Under the pieces are notes generated by a model, which was not told where the DNA came from, ran no database searches, and saw nothing but the letters and a program-made list of their open reading frames with translations. Source: Motacilla alba alba (lineage: Eukaryota; Chordata; Aves; Passeriformes; Motacillidae). Taken from it: a stretch of DNA of 64,000 nucleotides. The DNA is taken from contig NC_052019.1 in the NCBI RefSeq assembly GCF_015832195.1, positions 620,001-684,000 of the forward strand, given 5' to 3'. The position numbers and the translations under genes were made by a program. Shown in pieces: positions 10,187 through 22,154 of this stretch. Every line of letters begins with the position of its first letter. Positions within the stretch are counted from its first letter, which is position 1.

Positions 10187-10760
10187 CTGTGGAAAGAGCA
10201 CAGAAGGGAAAGAAGGCTTGAGGCCATTCCTGTGCCTGGTGTCCATCCCGATCCATGGTCCTGCATTCCACAGAAGGGAAAGAAGGCTTGAGGCCATTCC
10301 TGTGCCTGGTGTCCATCCCGACCCATGGTCCTGCATTCCATAGAAGGGAAAGAAGGCTTGAGGCCATTCCTGTGCCTGGTGTCCATCCCGATCCATGGTC
10401 CTGCATTCCACAGAAGGGAAAGAAGGTTTGAGGCCATTCCTGTGCCTGGTGTCCATCCCGATCCATGGTCCTGCATTCCACAGAAGGGAAAGAAGGCTTG
10501 AGGCCATTCCTGTGCCTGGTGTCCATCCCGACCCATGGTCCTGCATTCCATAGAAGGGAAAGAAGGTTTGAGGCCATTCCTGTGCCTGGTGTCCATCCCG
10601 ATCCATGGTCCTGCATTCCACAGAAGGGAAAGAAGGCTTGAGGCCATTCCTGTGCCTGGTGTCCATCCCGACCCATGGTCCTGCATTCCATAGAAGGGAA
10701 AGAAGGTTTGAGGCCATTCCTGTGCCTGGTGTCCATCCCGATCCATGGTCCTGCATTCCT
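10187..10760 (-). repeat. Minisatellite, 70 bp x 8, next to the exon 14 acceptor
   Basis: CAGAAGGGAAAGAAGG recurs every 70 bp from about 10201 to 10691, and the copies are nearly identical. In minus sense each unit contains CTTCTTTCCCTTCTGT, the same pyrimidine tract that precedes the real exon 14 acceptor, and then GGAATGCAG. So each unit carries a pyrimidine tract followed by an AG. Confidence 0.93.
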
Positions 10761-10929
10761 GCAGGAATCACAGAGCCCGAGGGGACAACAAAGAGCTGGG
10801 AGGGGACACAGCCAGGAGAGGTGATGCCAGCTGACCCAAGGGCATCCCACATCATGGTCAGGAGACAGAGCTGAGGGAAGAGGAGGGGGAGCACTTGGAA
10901 TGATGGTGCTTTGACCTCCCAAGTCACAT

Positions 10930-11310
10930 CGGGCACCATGAGCTCTCCTGGGGATGGGAAGGTGGGCAGGGGCTCTCCAGGGTCCCTGCAGTGCCCACAG
11001 GGGGTTCCAAGGAGGCTGCAGAGGGACCTGGGACAAGGGGAAACGCTCTGAAGCTGAAGGAGGGCGGGCTTACACCAGATATGGGGAAGGAATTGTTGTT
11101 CCCTGGGAGGTGTGAGGCCCTGGCACAGGGGCTGGGCTGGAATTCCCAGAGCAGCTGTGGCTGCCCCTGGATCCCTGGCAGTGCCCCAGGCCAGGCTGGA
11201 CACTGGGGCTGGAGCACCTGGGGCAGTGGGAGGTGTCCCTGCCATGGCAGGGTGGCACAGGGTGGGATTAAGGTCCCTTCCCACTCAACGCACTCCAGGA
11301 TTCTCCAAGT
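10930..11310 (+). mobile_element. CR1 LINE 3' fragment
   Basis: Sense-direction CR1 3' region: CAGAGGGACCTGGGACAAGG, GGCTGCCCCTGGATCCCTGG, CAGTGGGAGGTGTCCCTGCC and GGGATTAAGGTCCCTTCCC, ending with CTCCAGGATTC, a worn form of the CR1 3' tail. Confidence 0.78.
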
Positions 11311-13078
11311 GGAGAATGAATTCCTTGTCTGGCTGTGCTCAGGGGGCTTTTCCTTTCCCTGCTAGCCTGTCTCTATCCCAACCCAGTGGTTTCCCCACTC
11401 TCCCATCCCATCCTGTCCCACATCCCTCAGCAGGGAAGGACCAGGGGTGACAGCACAGCAGTGCCCAGGTTTGCAGCTGAACCCAGCAGTGCCAGCACTG
11501 CAGCAACCCCTCACTGCAGCTGAATTCCAGGGGCATTTCTGTAGGAAACACCGTGGGCAGGTTCAGGAGAATTCCTTCCCCAGCAAGCCTTTATCACATA
11601 CCGCTTTTGAAAAGCCCAGAACTGTTCATTTTCCAGGTTTCTCTCCACGGAAAGAACAGTTATTTACCAGCAATCACACATTTTTAAGGAGCCTTTCTGC
11701 TGGCCTAAGCCCTGTGACTCTTCATCCATGTTTTGGAAGATCAAATGCTTTCCATCTCCCAAATGCTCAACGTGTCTCCAGGAATTCAGTTACTCACAGT
11801 TTACACACACAATGATGTGAATACATCAGCTGGGGTTCTGAGCAGATATTCTGAATTTCCTAAATTAAACTCTTATGAGAGAGAGTGATCAGTCCCCACA
11901 ACAACAACAGTGATGAGTAAGGGAAATATTTTTAAACATTTAATTGTGACGTTGTGAAGAGTGGCAGGAATTTAAGCGACAAAAAAAAAAAAAAAAAAAG
12001 AAAATGTCAGGAGACTCCACCAGCAGCCTAAAATTGCAACTCTCAAAAACAGTTGAGTTCTTCCCAGTTTTCACCCAAGTACTCTGGAAAAATCTTCTGG
12101 GAAGCCTCAGGGCATGAGACATTGAGGACAAATTGGTGACCAGCACTGAGAGTTTAACAGAACCTTTTGTACCTCAGAAGTTCTTGTTAAGCACCTACAC
12201 GATTGCCACCTCTCCACCTTGTTTATTCCTCCCCAGTGACTGCATTTCCTGCTGCAACAGCCACGGCTGACCCTGCCAGCAGGAGCCAGCGCTGCAGTGC
12301 CCTGGCAGGGTTTTGGCTGAGCTCTCGGGGACCCCAGCAGGAGGAGGCTGCGGCAGGGCCAGCTCTGTGAGCCCGTGAGCGAGCAGGGCAGGGCAGGGCA
12401 GAGCAATGCCCTGCAGAGATGCCCCGCAGGCTCGGGGCTTTCCTCCCAGCTCAGGGTGAGGAAGGAGGCTCCCCCAGGTGCTCTGCAGCTCTGTGTCCAC
12501 TGCTCCAGTTCTGTCCTGCCCACTGGCCCGCTGCCTTTCCCTACCCCATTACCTGACATGCTCATGTTCTAGAGAGTTCTCCTTCACCGCTGCCCCATGG
12601 GCTAACCCTGCCCATCCACCCTGGCATCCCCTCTTGTGTGGAGCCCTCTGAATCCTCCCTGCAGGGACATCCCCAGGGGCTGCCTTGGAAGAACACACCA
12701 CGGAGACTCCCCCCTGGGCTGATGGAGAGGACTCAGCCCGTGGTGCTGTGCAGCACTGCTGCCAGTCCACACCAGACTGCCTCCCCACGGGCCACCGACA
12801 CTGCCCACCCCAGCTGTGCACGCCTCATCCTCCCCACAGCTGCCTCTGCCCGCCCCTGTGCCCCCAGCTCACTGACCCCATCATGAACCCGTGCAGAGCC
12901 ACGGTTCTGTCTTTGTCCCTGATCCTTCGGCATGCTCTGGAATAACCCCTCGCTGGAATACATCACGCAGAGACCCTTCCTGTGCTTCCTGTGCTGAGCT
13001 GTCCGTGGTGTGTGTGTGTGTGTGCATGGACTGGAAATGGCTCTTCTGGGGGCCTTACTCCGAGTGGCTTCTGAAGGA
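11311..13078. other. Intron, nothing recognised
   Basis: Long stretch of ALMS1 intron. It holds an A-run of about 19 at 11981-12000, a (GGGCA)n patch at 12385-12400 and a short (TG)n at 13006-13024. No exon-like conserved frame was seen. Confidence 0.45.
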
Positions 13079-13079
13079 G

Positions 13080-13260
13080 ACACCCCAAAGAAGGCTGCAG
13101 CATTTCCATTTCTACCTCAAAGAAGGTAGAACACCTTCTTTGAACACCAAACACCCCAAAGAAGGCTGCAGCATTTCCATTTCTACCTCAAAGAAGGTAG
13201 AACACCTTCTTTGAACACCAAACACCCCAAAGAAGGCTGCAGCATTTCCATTTCTACCAC
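13080..13260. repeat. Tandem repeat, 70 bp, 2.5 copies
   Basis: ACCCCAAAGAAGGCTGCAGC followed by ATTTCCATTTCTACC recurs at about 13082, 13153 and 13223. Within the unit AAAGAAGGTAGAACACCTTC can fold on itself. Confidence 0.88.
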
Positions 13261-13463
13261 CCCGCAGCACTGTCAGTCCCTTCCTAATGTACTGCCCCTG
13301 AGCCCTCAGACCACTGGATCCCTGATGCTCTCCTCCACCCCCCTTCTCCCTGTATTTATACCCTGGACCCTCCTTTGTGGTGTCTCTGGCCCCTGCACCC
13401 CTTCAGCATTGTGTGAAATGAAATAAAGCACACTGGACTCCATGCCTGGCCCCTCCCAGTGTG

Positions 13464-13958
13464 TGTTGAGACACGAGGTTAGGAATCACCTTAGGTTAGG
13501 AACCCATTCCAGATCTAGGTCAAGTGTGCTGCTCTGAATTGTTTAGTCTGTAGAATCTGTTCATTTGCTGTGCTTGTGAAAAACCTGTGCCCACTAAAGC
13601 CTGCAGCTCACAAAACTGCCTCAAACAAGGTGAAAAGAATGTGAACTTCCAAGCTAGAAGAAAATAAGAGGAGCCCCTTGGACCTTAAAACAAGAAGCAA
13701 ACCAAAACTAAAGCTACAGGGGATGGATGGACAACCAGAGAGCTCTCTGCACAAGAACTGATCAGAGCTAACTGTGATAAATAAATATGCATAAACCTAC
13801 TGCAAAACTCAATGCATAGCAACAGGTTAAGGGACAAAGAAGAAGTTTAGACCCTCAAGAGCACACATCCTCAGAAATCATTCCCCTTGTACCAGTGCTG
13901 GAATAAACACAGCACTTCCCAACTCTAATTAGCTGAAGAGTCGTCTGTCCATCCATCA
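13464..13958 (+). mobile_element. Candidate solo LTR of an endogenous retrovirus
   Basis: A 495-bp segment starts TGTTGAGACACGAGG and ends GTCCATCCATCA, so it has TG...CA ends. It is flanked by GTGTG on both sides (13459-13463 and 13959-13963), a possible 5-bp target-site duplication. It holds a TATA-like ATAAATAAATATG near 13778 and an AATAAA near 13903, about 55 bp from the 3' end, as expected for U3-R-U5 in plus orientation. No internal retroviral genes are present. GTGTG is low-complexity, so the duplication alone is weak evidence. Confidence 0.55.
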
Positions 13959-14019
13959 GTGTGTGTGCTGAGCTCCGGGGCTCCTGCCCCTTGGCACAGC
14001 GTGCTCTCGGGGCAGGGTG

Positions 14020-14612
14020 TGCCCACCACCACCACCACCACCACCACGGAGCGTGACACAGCCCTGGCTGTCCCCAGCCCTGTCCGGGTGTCCCCAGCCC
14101 TGCCCCAGGTGTCCCCAGCCCTGTCCGGGTGTCCCCAGCTCTTCCCCAGGCGTTCCCAGCCCTGCCCAGGTGTCCCTAGCCCTGCCCAGGTGTCCCCAGC
14201 CTTGTCCCAGGTGTCCCTAGCCCTGCCCAGGTGTCCCCAGCCCTGTCCTGGATGTCCCTAGCCCTGCCCAGGTGTCCCCAGCCCTTCCCCAGCTGTCCCT
14301 GGCCCTTCCCAGGTGTCCCCAGCCCTGCCCAGGTGTCCCCAGCCCTGCCCTGGCTGTCCTCAGCCCTGCCCAGATGTCCCTGGCCCCTCCCCAGGTGTCC
14401 CCAGCCCTGCCCCTGGTGTCCCCAACCCTGCCCCAGGTGTCCCCGGCCCTTCCCCAGGTGTCCCCAGCCCTGTCCCGGGTGTCCCCAGCCCTGTCCCGGG
14501 TGTCCCTAGCCCTGTCCCAGGTGTCCCCAGCCCTGCTCCGGCTGTCCCCGGCCCTTCCCCAGGTGTCCCCAGCCCTTCCCCAGGTGTCCCCAGCCCTGCC
14601 CCGGGTGCTGAC
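14020..14612. repeat. (CAC)n and 20-bp minisatellite ending at the exon 13 donor
   Basis: (CAC)n at about 14026-14047, then from about 14070 some 27 copies of CCCTGCCCAGGTGTCCCCAG with changes such as CTGTCCGGG or CTTCCCCAG. The last unit stops within about 10 bp of the exon 13 donor (GTCAGC at 14612). Confidence 0.9.
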
Positions 14613-14813
14613 CTGGCTGGAGGTGCAGCCTGCCCCTCCTGGTCCGTGTGTCCGTCAGGAGCCTGCCCGGCTGTGCCCGGGGCTGCTGCCAGGCTCCCCC
14701 CTGGCCCTGGCCCGGGGGCTGCCACAGCTGCTGGCTGCTCCTGGGCGTGGGGAAGGTCACCCCAACGTCCCGGGTGTTCTTCTTGGTGGCGCTGCTGACG
14801 ATCTCCAGGTCCC
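14613..14813 (-). CDS. ALMS1: ALMS1 exon 13
   Basis: Residues 2597-2664, counterpart of human exon 18. Translation begins [20 protein letters not shown] and continues [11 protein letters not shown]; human has GNLEIVNGAKKHTRDVGITF and PTPSSSE. The remaining two thirds ([19 protein letters not shown] and on to RLHLQP) is low-complexity and not conserved. The acceptor is CTTCCGTTCCAG before GG, completing a glycine codon from exon 12. The donor is CAGCCAG then GTCAGC, phase 1. The length is 201 nt. Confidence 0.93.
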
Positions 14814-15650
14814 CTGGAACGGAAGCCAGGCAGGGACACCTCAGCCCCATGTGCCAGGGCAGGGAACGGCCCCACTCCAGCTCAGAGGGAAGAAGCACGT
14901 GCTTCCCCCGGCTCCAACAGTCCAAACCTTTCACATTCCTATTTTACAGTTTCCAGTGGCTCGGGATTGTTACAGCTTGATAATCTGAGGGAAATTAAAA
15001 CCAAATACCCCAAGGAAAATATACGTTTATCTGGGGGTGGGAATTCAACTGGAATTAACTCTGCCCTATGAAAATCCTTCCCTGATTCAATCCGCTTGCA
15101 CACAAGCAGGAATAAATAAATAATTGCTGTATCTGATGAATAAACCAAGGCCATTACTCAATGTGATGATGGGGAGTTGGCGTGGAAATGAAAGCAATGA
15201 AGAAACTGCTAATTGCCACCAGAAAAAACCCAACTGCAGAACTGCACCAGGCCAGGAGCAGCTCGGGACTGAAATAGAATTTAACACCCAAAATATTCCC
15301 AGGAAGAACACGGAACACTGCAGTTGCCTTCTGAAATAGCATATGCCTACAAAAGCCATTCTGGGAGGAACAGATGTCTTTTGGAAAAAACAACAGATAA
15401 AAAAAGGCAGCTCACCTTTGCCATCGAAATGGGGCAGAAGCTGAGGTTCATACATTTACGAGTGAGAAAACTGGTTTTTAAAGCAGCCCAAGAACGGCAG
15501 CTAAAAGCTCACGTTCACTGAACACATCACCCCGCCCTGACAGCATCTGGAGGGTGCTGCTGTGCAGACCCATCACCAGGAACGGCCAGGCTGGAGAGCA
15601 GGCTGCAAGGGCAGGAGCAGCCCAGGGAGGTGTGCAGCTCAGGGCCTCAC
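14814..15650. other. Intron, nothing recognised
   Basis: ALMS1 intron of ordinary composition between exons 12 and 13. No repeat or exon signal was identified. Confidence 0.5.
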
Positions 15651-15765
15651 CTGCCTGGATCCCTTTGCTCAGCATCCGCGTCCGTCGCTTGTGGCTCAGG
15701 GCAGGGCTGGGCCCCCAGGAGCTGCTGCTGGCACCGGTGGAATCCGAGGAGAAGGGCACGGTGCC
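15651..15765 (-). CDS. ALMS1: ALMS1 exon 12
   Basis: Residues 2559-2597, counterpart of human exon 17. Translation reads GTVPFSSDSTGASSSSWGPS and then ALSHKRRTRMLSKGIQAG. The human exon has SSDSISSSASSFLSS and ends MLNKGIQAG, so the serine-rich start and the KGIQAG end match. The acceptor is CTGTTTCTGCAG (phase 0). The donor is GGCAG then GTGAGG (phase 1). Confidence 0.93.
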
Positions 15766-16989
15766 CTGCAGAAACAGGCAAGGGATCAGCAACTCCTGAA
15801 ATCCCAACCCAGCAGCAAACAGGATTTTAACAGAACGAAGCCATTGCTTTTGCCTCGCTGTACCTTGGTTCTGCTGTTAATGCTGAGCCCAGGCTGGTCT
15901 GTGCCCCTGCTCGCACAGAACCCAGCCCTGGCTCCAGCCCGTGCACTTCCAGCAGCCTGGCTTGGTACGTTATTGAAAATATTTACATTATTTACGTTAT
16001 AAAAACACATTATTTCTGTGGGAAGAGCTTGCTGGCACCAGAGTCAGGACAGCACTGGGCATCCTCCAAGCCACCTGGGGCTGTTCAGCTGTAGGCAGAG
16101 CTCAGAGCCCCTTGCAGGCCTGAGGGGGCTCCAGGAGAGCTGCAGAGGGACTGGGGACAAGGGACAGGAGCCAGGGAATAGCTCCCATGCCAGAGGACAG
16201 GGCTGGATGGGAGATTGGGAATTGTTCCCTGGGAGGGTGGGCAGGCAAAACCCTTTAGAAGCAGGGGAAGCTCCCTCACCCTGTGAGGGAGAGTTCTCCA
16301 GGTGGGAGAAATTCAACTCCATAAATCCCAGAAATAGGAGGGACATGGAAGGAGCAGGGCTGAGGGGAGTGTCACACCTTCATTCACACCAAGCCAGGTG
16401 TGAAAGCTGCAGGGCTGGGCACAGCTTGCAGATCACACCTTGATTTCCATTAACAAAGCCATTAGGAGCAGGGAGGCTGTCCCCAGCCTTGGCTCGGGGG
16501 CTTTGTTAACACCAGGGACCCGGCAGCGCCTCCAGGCTCCCAGCACACCCCGGCAGTGCCTGCAGCTCCCCGAGCTCCGGGTGTGATTACAGATCTGCAA
16601 TCAGAACCTGCAGAAGGTGAGCTGGCAGGAACCCCCAGCACCAGCCAGCACGGAAATGCAGAGGCCTCCTCTTCATTCCCTTTAGTGCAGCTCTATCACC
16701 CCAAACAAACCCAGTACTAGAAGGAGGCCCTTTTGGCTCTCCTAAACCTGCTTTTCCTTCATTTCCTGTGACTATCCCAGCTCCAGGAGAGGCGCTGCAT
16801 GGATACGGATTTCCTTTCAGATAATGGAGCATGTGAACATCTGAACTGTGAACGTGTGAACCTGAACCATGTGCCTGGCAAAAACCGGGGAGAAACACCC
16901 CAAAATATCCCCTTGCCCTGCACCTGCTGCCCTGCACAGCAGCAGCCACGCAGCCTGGGCAGGGCAGGAACGCTGCTGCTGGCATGGGA
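15766..16989. other. Intron with a worn CR1 fragment
   Basis: At about 16105-16250 the plus strand carries CTCCAGGAGAGCTGCAGAGG, GACAAGGGACAGGAGCCAGG and GGAATTGTTCCCTGGGAGGG, which is CR1 3' sequence in sense direction, degraded. The rest shows nothing recognised. Confidence 0.55.
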
Positions 16990-17395
16990 GCATTCCCTGC
17001 TCTGCACCTGCAGCTCTGCACCTGCAGCTCTGCACCTGCAGCCCCATGCAGCTCTGCACCTGCAGCTCTGCACCTGCAGCCCCATGCAGCTCTGCACCTG
17101 CAGCTCTGCACCTGCAGCTCTGCACCTGCAGCCACATGCACCTCTGCACCTGCAGCCACATGCACCTGCAGCCTCATGCAGCTCTGCACCTGCACCTCTG
17201 CACCTGTAGCCTCATGCAGCCCTGCACCTGCAGCTCTGCACCTGCAGCCTCATGCAGCCCCACACCTGCAGCTCTGCACCTGCAGCCACATGCAGCTCTG
17301 CACCTGCAGCTCTGCACCTGTAGCCTCATGCAGCCCTGCACCTGCAGCCCCATGCAGCTCTGCACCTGCAGCCACCTGCAGCTGCAAGGAAAGCC
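16990..17395. repeat. Minisatellite, 14-15 bp unit with 28-30 bp higher order
   Basis: About 27 copies of CTCTGCACCTGCAG, mixed with CCCCATGCAG, CCACATGCAG and CCTCATGCAG variants in an irregular order. CTGCAG occurs throughout. Confidence 0.9.
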
Positions 17396-18604
17396 CCCAG
17401 GGATGGCCCTGTTGCTGCACAGAGCTGGCAGCAGGGCTGGCAATGGGCTCCCAAGCTGAGCTCCAAAGGCAGCATTCCCACGAGGACTGGGGCAGGGGTC
17501 TCTCTGGGAGCTGGGCTCCTGCTCGGAACCAGACATTTGCACTAGGAATACAAATGTATCTTGGCTTTTCTGCAGCTAAACAGCACAGAAGTGACCAAAA
17601 TCGGAATTTTCAATTAAATTTGCAATTTTGCCTTCCATCTTCTCTCACTCCTTATTTGAGGGGGGTCGCATGTGTCTTCAGACAGATTTTTTAAAAAGAA
17701 TATTTCACCAGCAGATAAAAAATGTGAGTTTCTAAAGGCATGGGGGTTCAATGAGCCTTTAAAGGGTTTATTCCCCATTGCATTAATTCCATTTGTCATC
17801 TCACAGGTGATTTAACAGGTTAAAAAATCAGATTTGGGTTTAAGGTTCAATAGACCCTGAAAAATTCATCTTGTGAATGGAACGTGGAATAAAATCATCA
17901 TCTGAATTCTACAGCCGTGCCAGAAATGCTGGATCCTAATGCTGGTGCTCTGGTTAATAGCCCTAACATTACAAAGTTCAGGACAGCTTTATTTTACCTT
18001 CAAATAAATGTTATGAATAAATATATTAAATAAAATATTATATTTCACCTTCAAAAAGATTGTTTCTCCCCCAGATTTAGTTATTTTCATTATTTTTCAT
18101 TATTTCATCATTCACTGGCTTATTTGACAAACAGACTAGGAGTTGTTTCTATAAAATAAAACAGCTAATTTAAATTAAATCTGGTAGTAATGATGCCTGT
18201 TCCACTTTCATCTGGAATTACCAAAAAATGAAAGTAGTAATTCAATATTCCTCACTTGTCCTGTGCTTTTCAGCATTCCTGTGTATCTCAGGACCCCCAA
18301 ACTCTGTGATTCCTCACTGAAATCACCAAATCCAGGCTGAGCCCCTCACTGGGAACATTTCCATTGCTCCTGCCAAGGGCAGCAGCCGAATTCACCTGAA
18401 GGAGCTCACCTGAACAGCTGCACCGCAGAGCTCTCACCTGGAATTCTCTTCAAGGAAAAACCTCACCAGCAGCCAGACAAAACAATTCACTAATTCTCAC
18501 AGCCCAGCAGCAGGGAAACTCCAGTAACTGCGTGGATCCCTGCCCGGGACGTCCTGGCTGGAACTTCCATCAGATTTACAACCTCACGCTGGGCACTGCC
18601 CGAG
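17396..18604. other. Intron, AT-richer, nothing recognised
   Basis: Part of the ALMS1 intron between exons 11 and 12. From about 17560 to 18270 it is clearly AT-richer than its surroundings, without a clean repeat. No exon was identified. Confidence 0.45.
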
Positions 18605-19215
18605 CCAGAGCTCCAGGATCTGTGCCAAGGATCAGGGACAGAGGGATCTGCTCCCAAGGACTGGGGACAGCCGGATCTGTTCCATGGATTTGGGACAGAG
18701 GGATCTGTCCCCAAGGATCAGGGACAGCAGGATCTGTTCCATGGATCGGGGACAGAGGGATCTGTTCCCAAGGATCAGGGACAGAGGGATCTGTTCCATG
18801 GATCAGAGACACCGGGATCTGTTCCCATGGATCGGGGACAGAGGGATCTGTTCCCATGGACTGGGGACAGCGGGATCTGCTCCCAAGGATCAGGGACAGC
18901 AGGATCTGTTCCCAAGGATCTGGGACAGCAGGATCTGCTCCATGGATCAGGGACAGCAGGATCTGTTCCATGGATCAGCGACAGCAGGATCTGTTCCCAA
19001 GGATCGGGGACAGAGGGATCTGTTCCCAAGGATCTGGGACAGCAGGATCTGCTCCATGGATCAGGGACAGCAGGATCTGTTCCCAAGGATCGGGGACAGA
19101 GGGATCTGTTCCCAAGGATCTGGGACAGCAGGATCTGCTCCATGGATCAGCGACAGCAGGATCTGTTCCCAAGGATCAGGGACAGAGGGATCTGTTCCCA
19201 AGGGAATGGAGACAG
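18605..19215. repeat. Minisatellite, 28-30 bp unit
   Basis: About 21 copies of GGATCAGGGACAGAGGGATC followed by TGTTCCCAA, alternating between CAGAGGGATCTG and CAGCAGGATCTG types and between TTCCCAAGG and TTCCATGG. The alternation suggests duplication of blocks of several units. Confidence 0.92.
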
Positions 19216-19441
19216 GGAAGGCAAGCCCAGGTGGTGTTTGCCAGCCTGAGCTGCTGCCCTGGCTCCTGCAGACTCAGACCTTGGATGGGGCTGCCTCCAT
19301 GGAAGGCAGAAGCCTCCCCTACAACCAGTGACTCCCAGAGAATCCCAGTGAGTCCCAGTGACTCCCAGAGATTCCCAGCTCACAGGGCCAGCAGCAGTGG
19401 GGGTTCCCGTGGGGCTGGGGCTGGGCTCGGGGAGCTCTTAC

Positions 19442-20601
19442 CTGGCTCTGCTGGCCCTTCCCGAGGCTCTGGGCAGCCCCCTGGGCACATCCTGCAGCCC
19501 CTGCTCCTCCACTCTGCTCGTGCCACTCCTCGGAGCGCCTCTTCTGCTGGCTGATGGCACGGTAGAGCCGGGCCAGCCTCGGGGACAGCTCTGGGGACAG
19601 CTGTGGGGCCAGCTCTGGGGCTGGGCTCAGGGTGTCAGTGCTTGGGGCCAGCTCCAGCCTGTGCTGCCCGAAGGCCCGCAGCAGCCTGGCCGTGTCGATG
19701 GTGGACAGGGACAGGGAGCTGCTGTCCCCGGAGGCAGGGGAGGTGTCCAGCCCTGTCCCCGTGTCCCACGCTGAGGTGCTGCAGGTGCTGCAGCTGCTGG
19801 GCTCTCCGCTCAGCCTGCTCTCCGAGGAGCTGTCACTCGGCATCCCCAGGTGCTGCTGCTCCTCCAGGATCCTGCCCAGGTGCTGGATCACCTTCTGCCC
19901 GGGCCTGGCTGCCCCGAGCTGCCCCGGGCTGCTGCTGCCACGGCTCCCACGCGGCCTCTGTCCCGCTCGCGCTCCGCTCGGCTCCGTGCCGCTCCCAGAC
20001 CTGGCTCTTCCTGCCAGCCCCGCTTCTGGCTGCTCCCTTCCCTGCACTTCCTCCTCAGGAACCTTCTCCCCAGCTGCTGCGGGTGCCAGGGCGTGCCGGA
20101 TGGGGTTCTGCAGGAGCCTGGCCAGCCGGTCCAGGCGCTCCACGAGGGACAGCTGGCCGTTCCTCCTGAGCTGCTGCTGCGCGCCCTGGCGCTGCAGGAA
20201 CCTCAGCCACAGCTCGTCCAGGCCGCCCCTGCCGTGGCCTCTCTGCCGTGGCGCCTTCCCCACGCCGTCCTCCAGGTGAGCTGCGGGATCCGTGCCAGCA
20301 GCTGCGTGGTGCAGCTGCCCCGTGCCAGCTGCCCCGTGCCCGAGGGACGCCCTGGCGCTCGGCTCCTCGCTCCTGCTGTCATCAGCCTCTGCACGGAGGG
20401 CAAAGAACTGTCCCCCTGTCCCCCGGGGGGCACGGGGACCCCGCTGGGGCCAGGGGGCAGCCCCCGAGGAGGGGGCAGGGTGCCCAGCTCCTGCCCTGGA
20501 GAGCCCCCTGGGATGGGGGCAGCAGCTCTGCCCGGCGGGCATGGCGCGGGGCTCAGGGACACCACGGGAGGGCTCTACACGCTGGCAGCCATCGGGGAGC
20601 T
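19442..20601 (-). CDS. ALMS1: ALMS1 exon 11 (large, human exon 16 counterpart)
   Basis: Residues 2172-2558, 1160 nt. The first ~110 codons are not recognisably conserved. Then LDELWLRFLQRQ, LSLVERLDRLARLLQNPIRH, STIDTARLLRAFGQHRLEL and LARLYRAISQQKRRSEEW match human LNELWNKYRERQ, LSLVDRLDRLAKILQNPITH, STIDTARLIQAFGHERV and IKLYSSITNQQRRYLE in the same order. A serine-rich segment (SDSSSESRLSGEPSS) and a short repeat of LSPELSP type lie between them. The acceptor is GTGTCTTGCAG before AG; the donor is AGCCAG then GTAAGA (phase 0). With exon 10 directly upstream the junction codon is GAG. The human exons 13-15 that would lie before it have no visible counterpart. Confidence 0.93.
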
Positions 20602-20884
20602 CTGCAAGACACAAAACACCTCAATGTCTCGCTGCTCTGCTTGAAGAGCAGGACTTTCACCCTAAAACTCCCAAAACACCGCAAAGGATTAAAAGCAGGA
20701 TCACCGAGCTCATTCCCGAACGCAGTGAACTTGGAGATGAGGTTTGAGCATTATTAAAATCACATAAACAAATGTTTTCTATCTTTTGCAACATGGAATC
20801 AGAGAGAATATTCCATCCAAGTGAAGCTGGAGAGGAATCTAATTCCACCTCAGGGAACTGCCCTGACCAACACTGAACTGAGCC

Positions 20885-21015
20885 TTTATTTAGTCATGGA
20901 AGGAACCCAAAGGCCACCCAGTGCCATGGGCAGGGACACCTCCCACTGTCCCAGGGTGCCCCCAGTCCCATCCAGCCTGGCCCTGGACACTCCAGGGATG
21001 GGGATGGCCATCCAT
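20885..21015 (-). mobile_element. CR1 LINE 3' fragment
   Basis: CCACCCAGTGCCATGGGCAG, GGACACCTCCCACTGTCCCA and CCAGCCTGGCCCTGGACACT are the reverse complement of CR1 3' sequence. Confidence 0.7.
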
Positions 21016-22150
21016 GAGACACACGCAGCACGAGCCAGCACCGCTCTCCAAAGCGGCTCTGAAGTGATTTTTAGTACAATGTAAAAACTAGCCAGTGTAA
21101 AATGTGCCTTGTGTTTCTTGTGGAAAGGCCTGGGTGGCTGGGTCTCCTTCCTTCCCAGCACGGGCTGTGGTGGGACACAGAGATCACCAATGCTGCAGCC
21201 AGGCCCAGCCTCACTGACTCTGCAAGCGCAGGAATTTTTCTTCCCATACAAGGGCAATGTTTATAAACTTGTGTAAGAGGCTTCCTCCACATCCTCCTGA
21301 CAAATGAGATCAGGCTTGGGAATGCCAGGCAGAACTCTGCTATTCCTGGCTTTTTAGAAAGTTACCAAGAAATGGAAGGAATGTAAACAGGCAAAAAATA
21401 AAAATAAGTTTGTATAGAGAAACTTTTTTTTTTTAAAAAGATACATAACTTGCATAATTTTAAGCTCTAGACAAGCTCTGTGGGTAGAGGTAATCTTTTA
21501 TTAGATCATCTAAAAATATGGTTGAAGAAGTCAGGGAAGATTTAAGACATACAAGTCTTTCTTCTGAAAGCTTCTTTAAAGTTCCAGCTGCACTGGCTGC
21601 CTTCACAAAATACACTTTCTCCTCACAATTCTTTTCTTACCTGGGCCTTTAGACCATCACAGCAATAAAAAAATGTTAGGAGATAATTTTATCTTAACAC
21701 TTTTGTTCCCCTCTGATTTTTATCCAGGTTATTGATGTTGCAGCCTTACATAATCATTGACATTTTCCTGTGCAAATAAAAATTGTCTTCTGGAAACACC
21801 AAAATCTCTCCACTCGGAGAGGAAAAGCTTCGAAGAAAAAAACCCAACCTCAAGTGAAAAATGAAAATAATCAGCTGGAAACCCTATCAACACATCAGGA
21901 CAACTTCCTGACAGGACCCCTCAGGACAGCAGCTGCTGCAGGAGAGATGCAGGCACCCATGTGCAAAACCCAGCATCAGCACCCTCAGTCAGTGTTTGAG
22001 ATGAACAAAGCGTGCACGAGGAGCATCTCAGCTGCTGCCACCAGAGCCAGTGAGGCAGCCAGGGCTGGGCTCAGCCTGACCCCCCTGGGGCAGCATCCTC
22101 AGCAGACAGAGCCTGGAGTGCACAGCCTGACCTTCCTCCCAGGGCAGCTC
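21016..22150. other. Intron, nothing recognised
   Basis: Mostly AT-moderate intron. A 54-codon open stretch on the minus strand (about 21465-21635) has no homology I know and no fitting splice sites, so I do not call it an exon. Confidence 0.45.
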
Positions 22151-22154
22151 CACA

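Noticed and set aside
21465..21635. 54-codon open minus-strand stretch in the exon 10-11 intron
   Set aside because: It has no recognisable ALMS1 similarity and no acceptor in phase. GGCCCAG|GTAAGA lies upstream of it rather than at its end.
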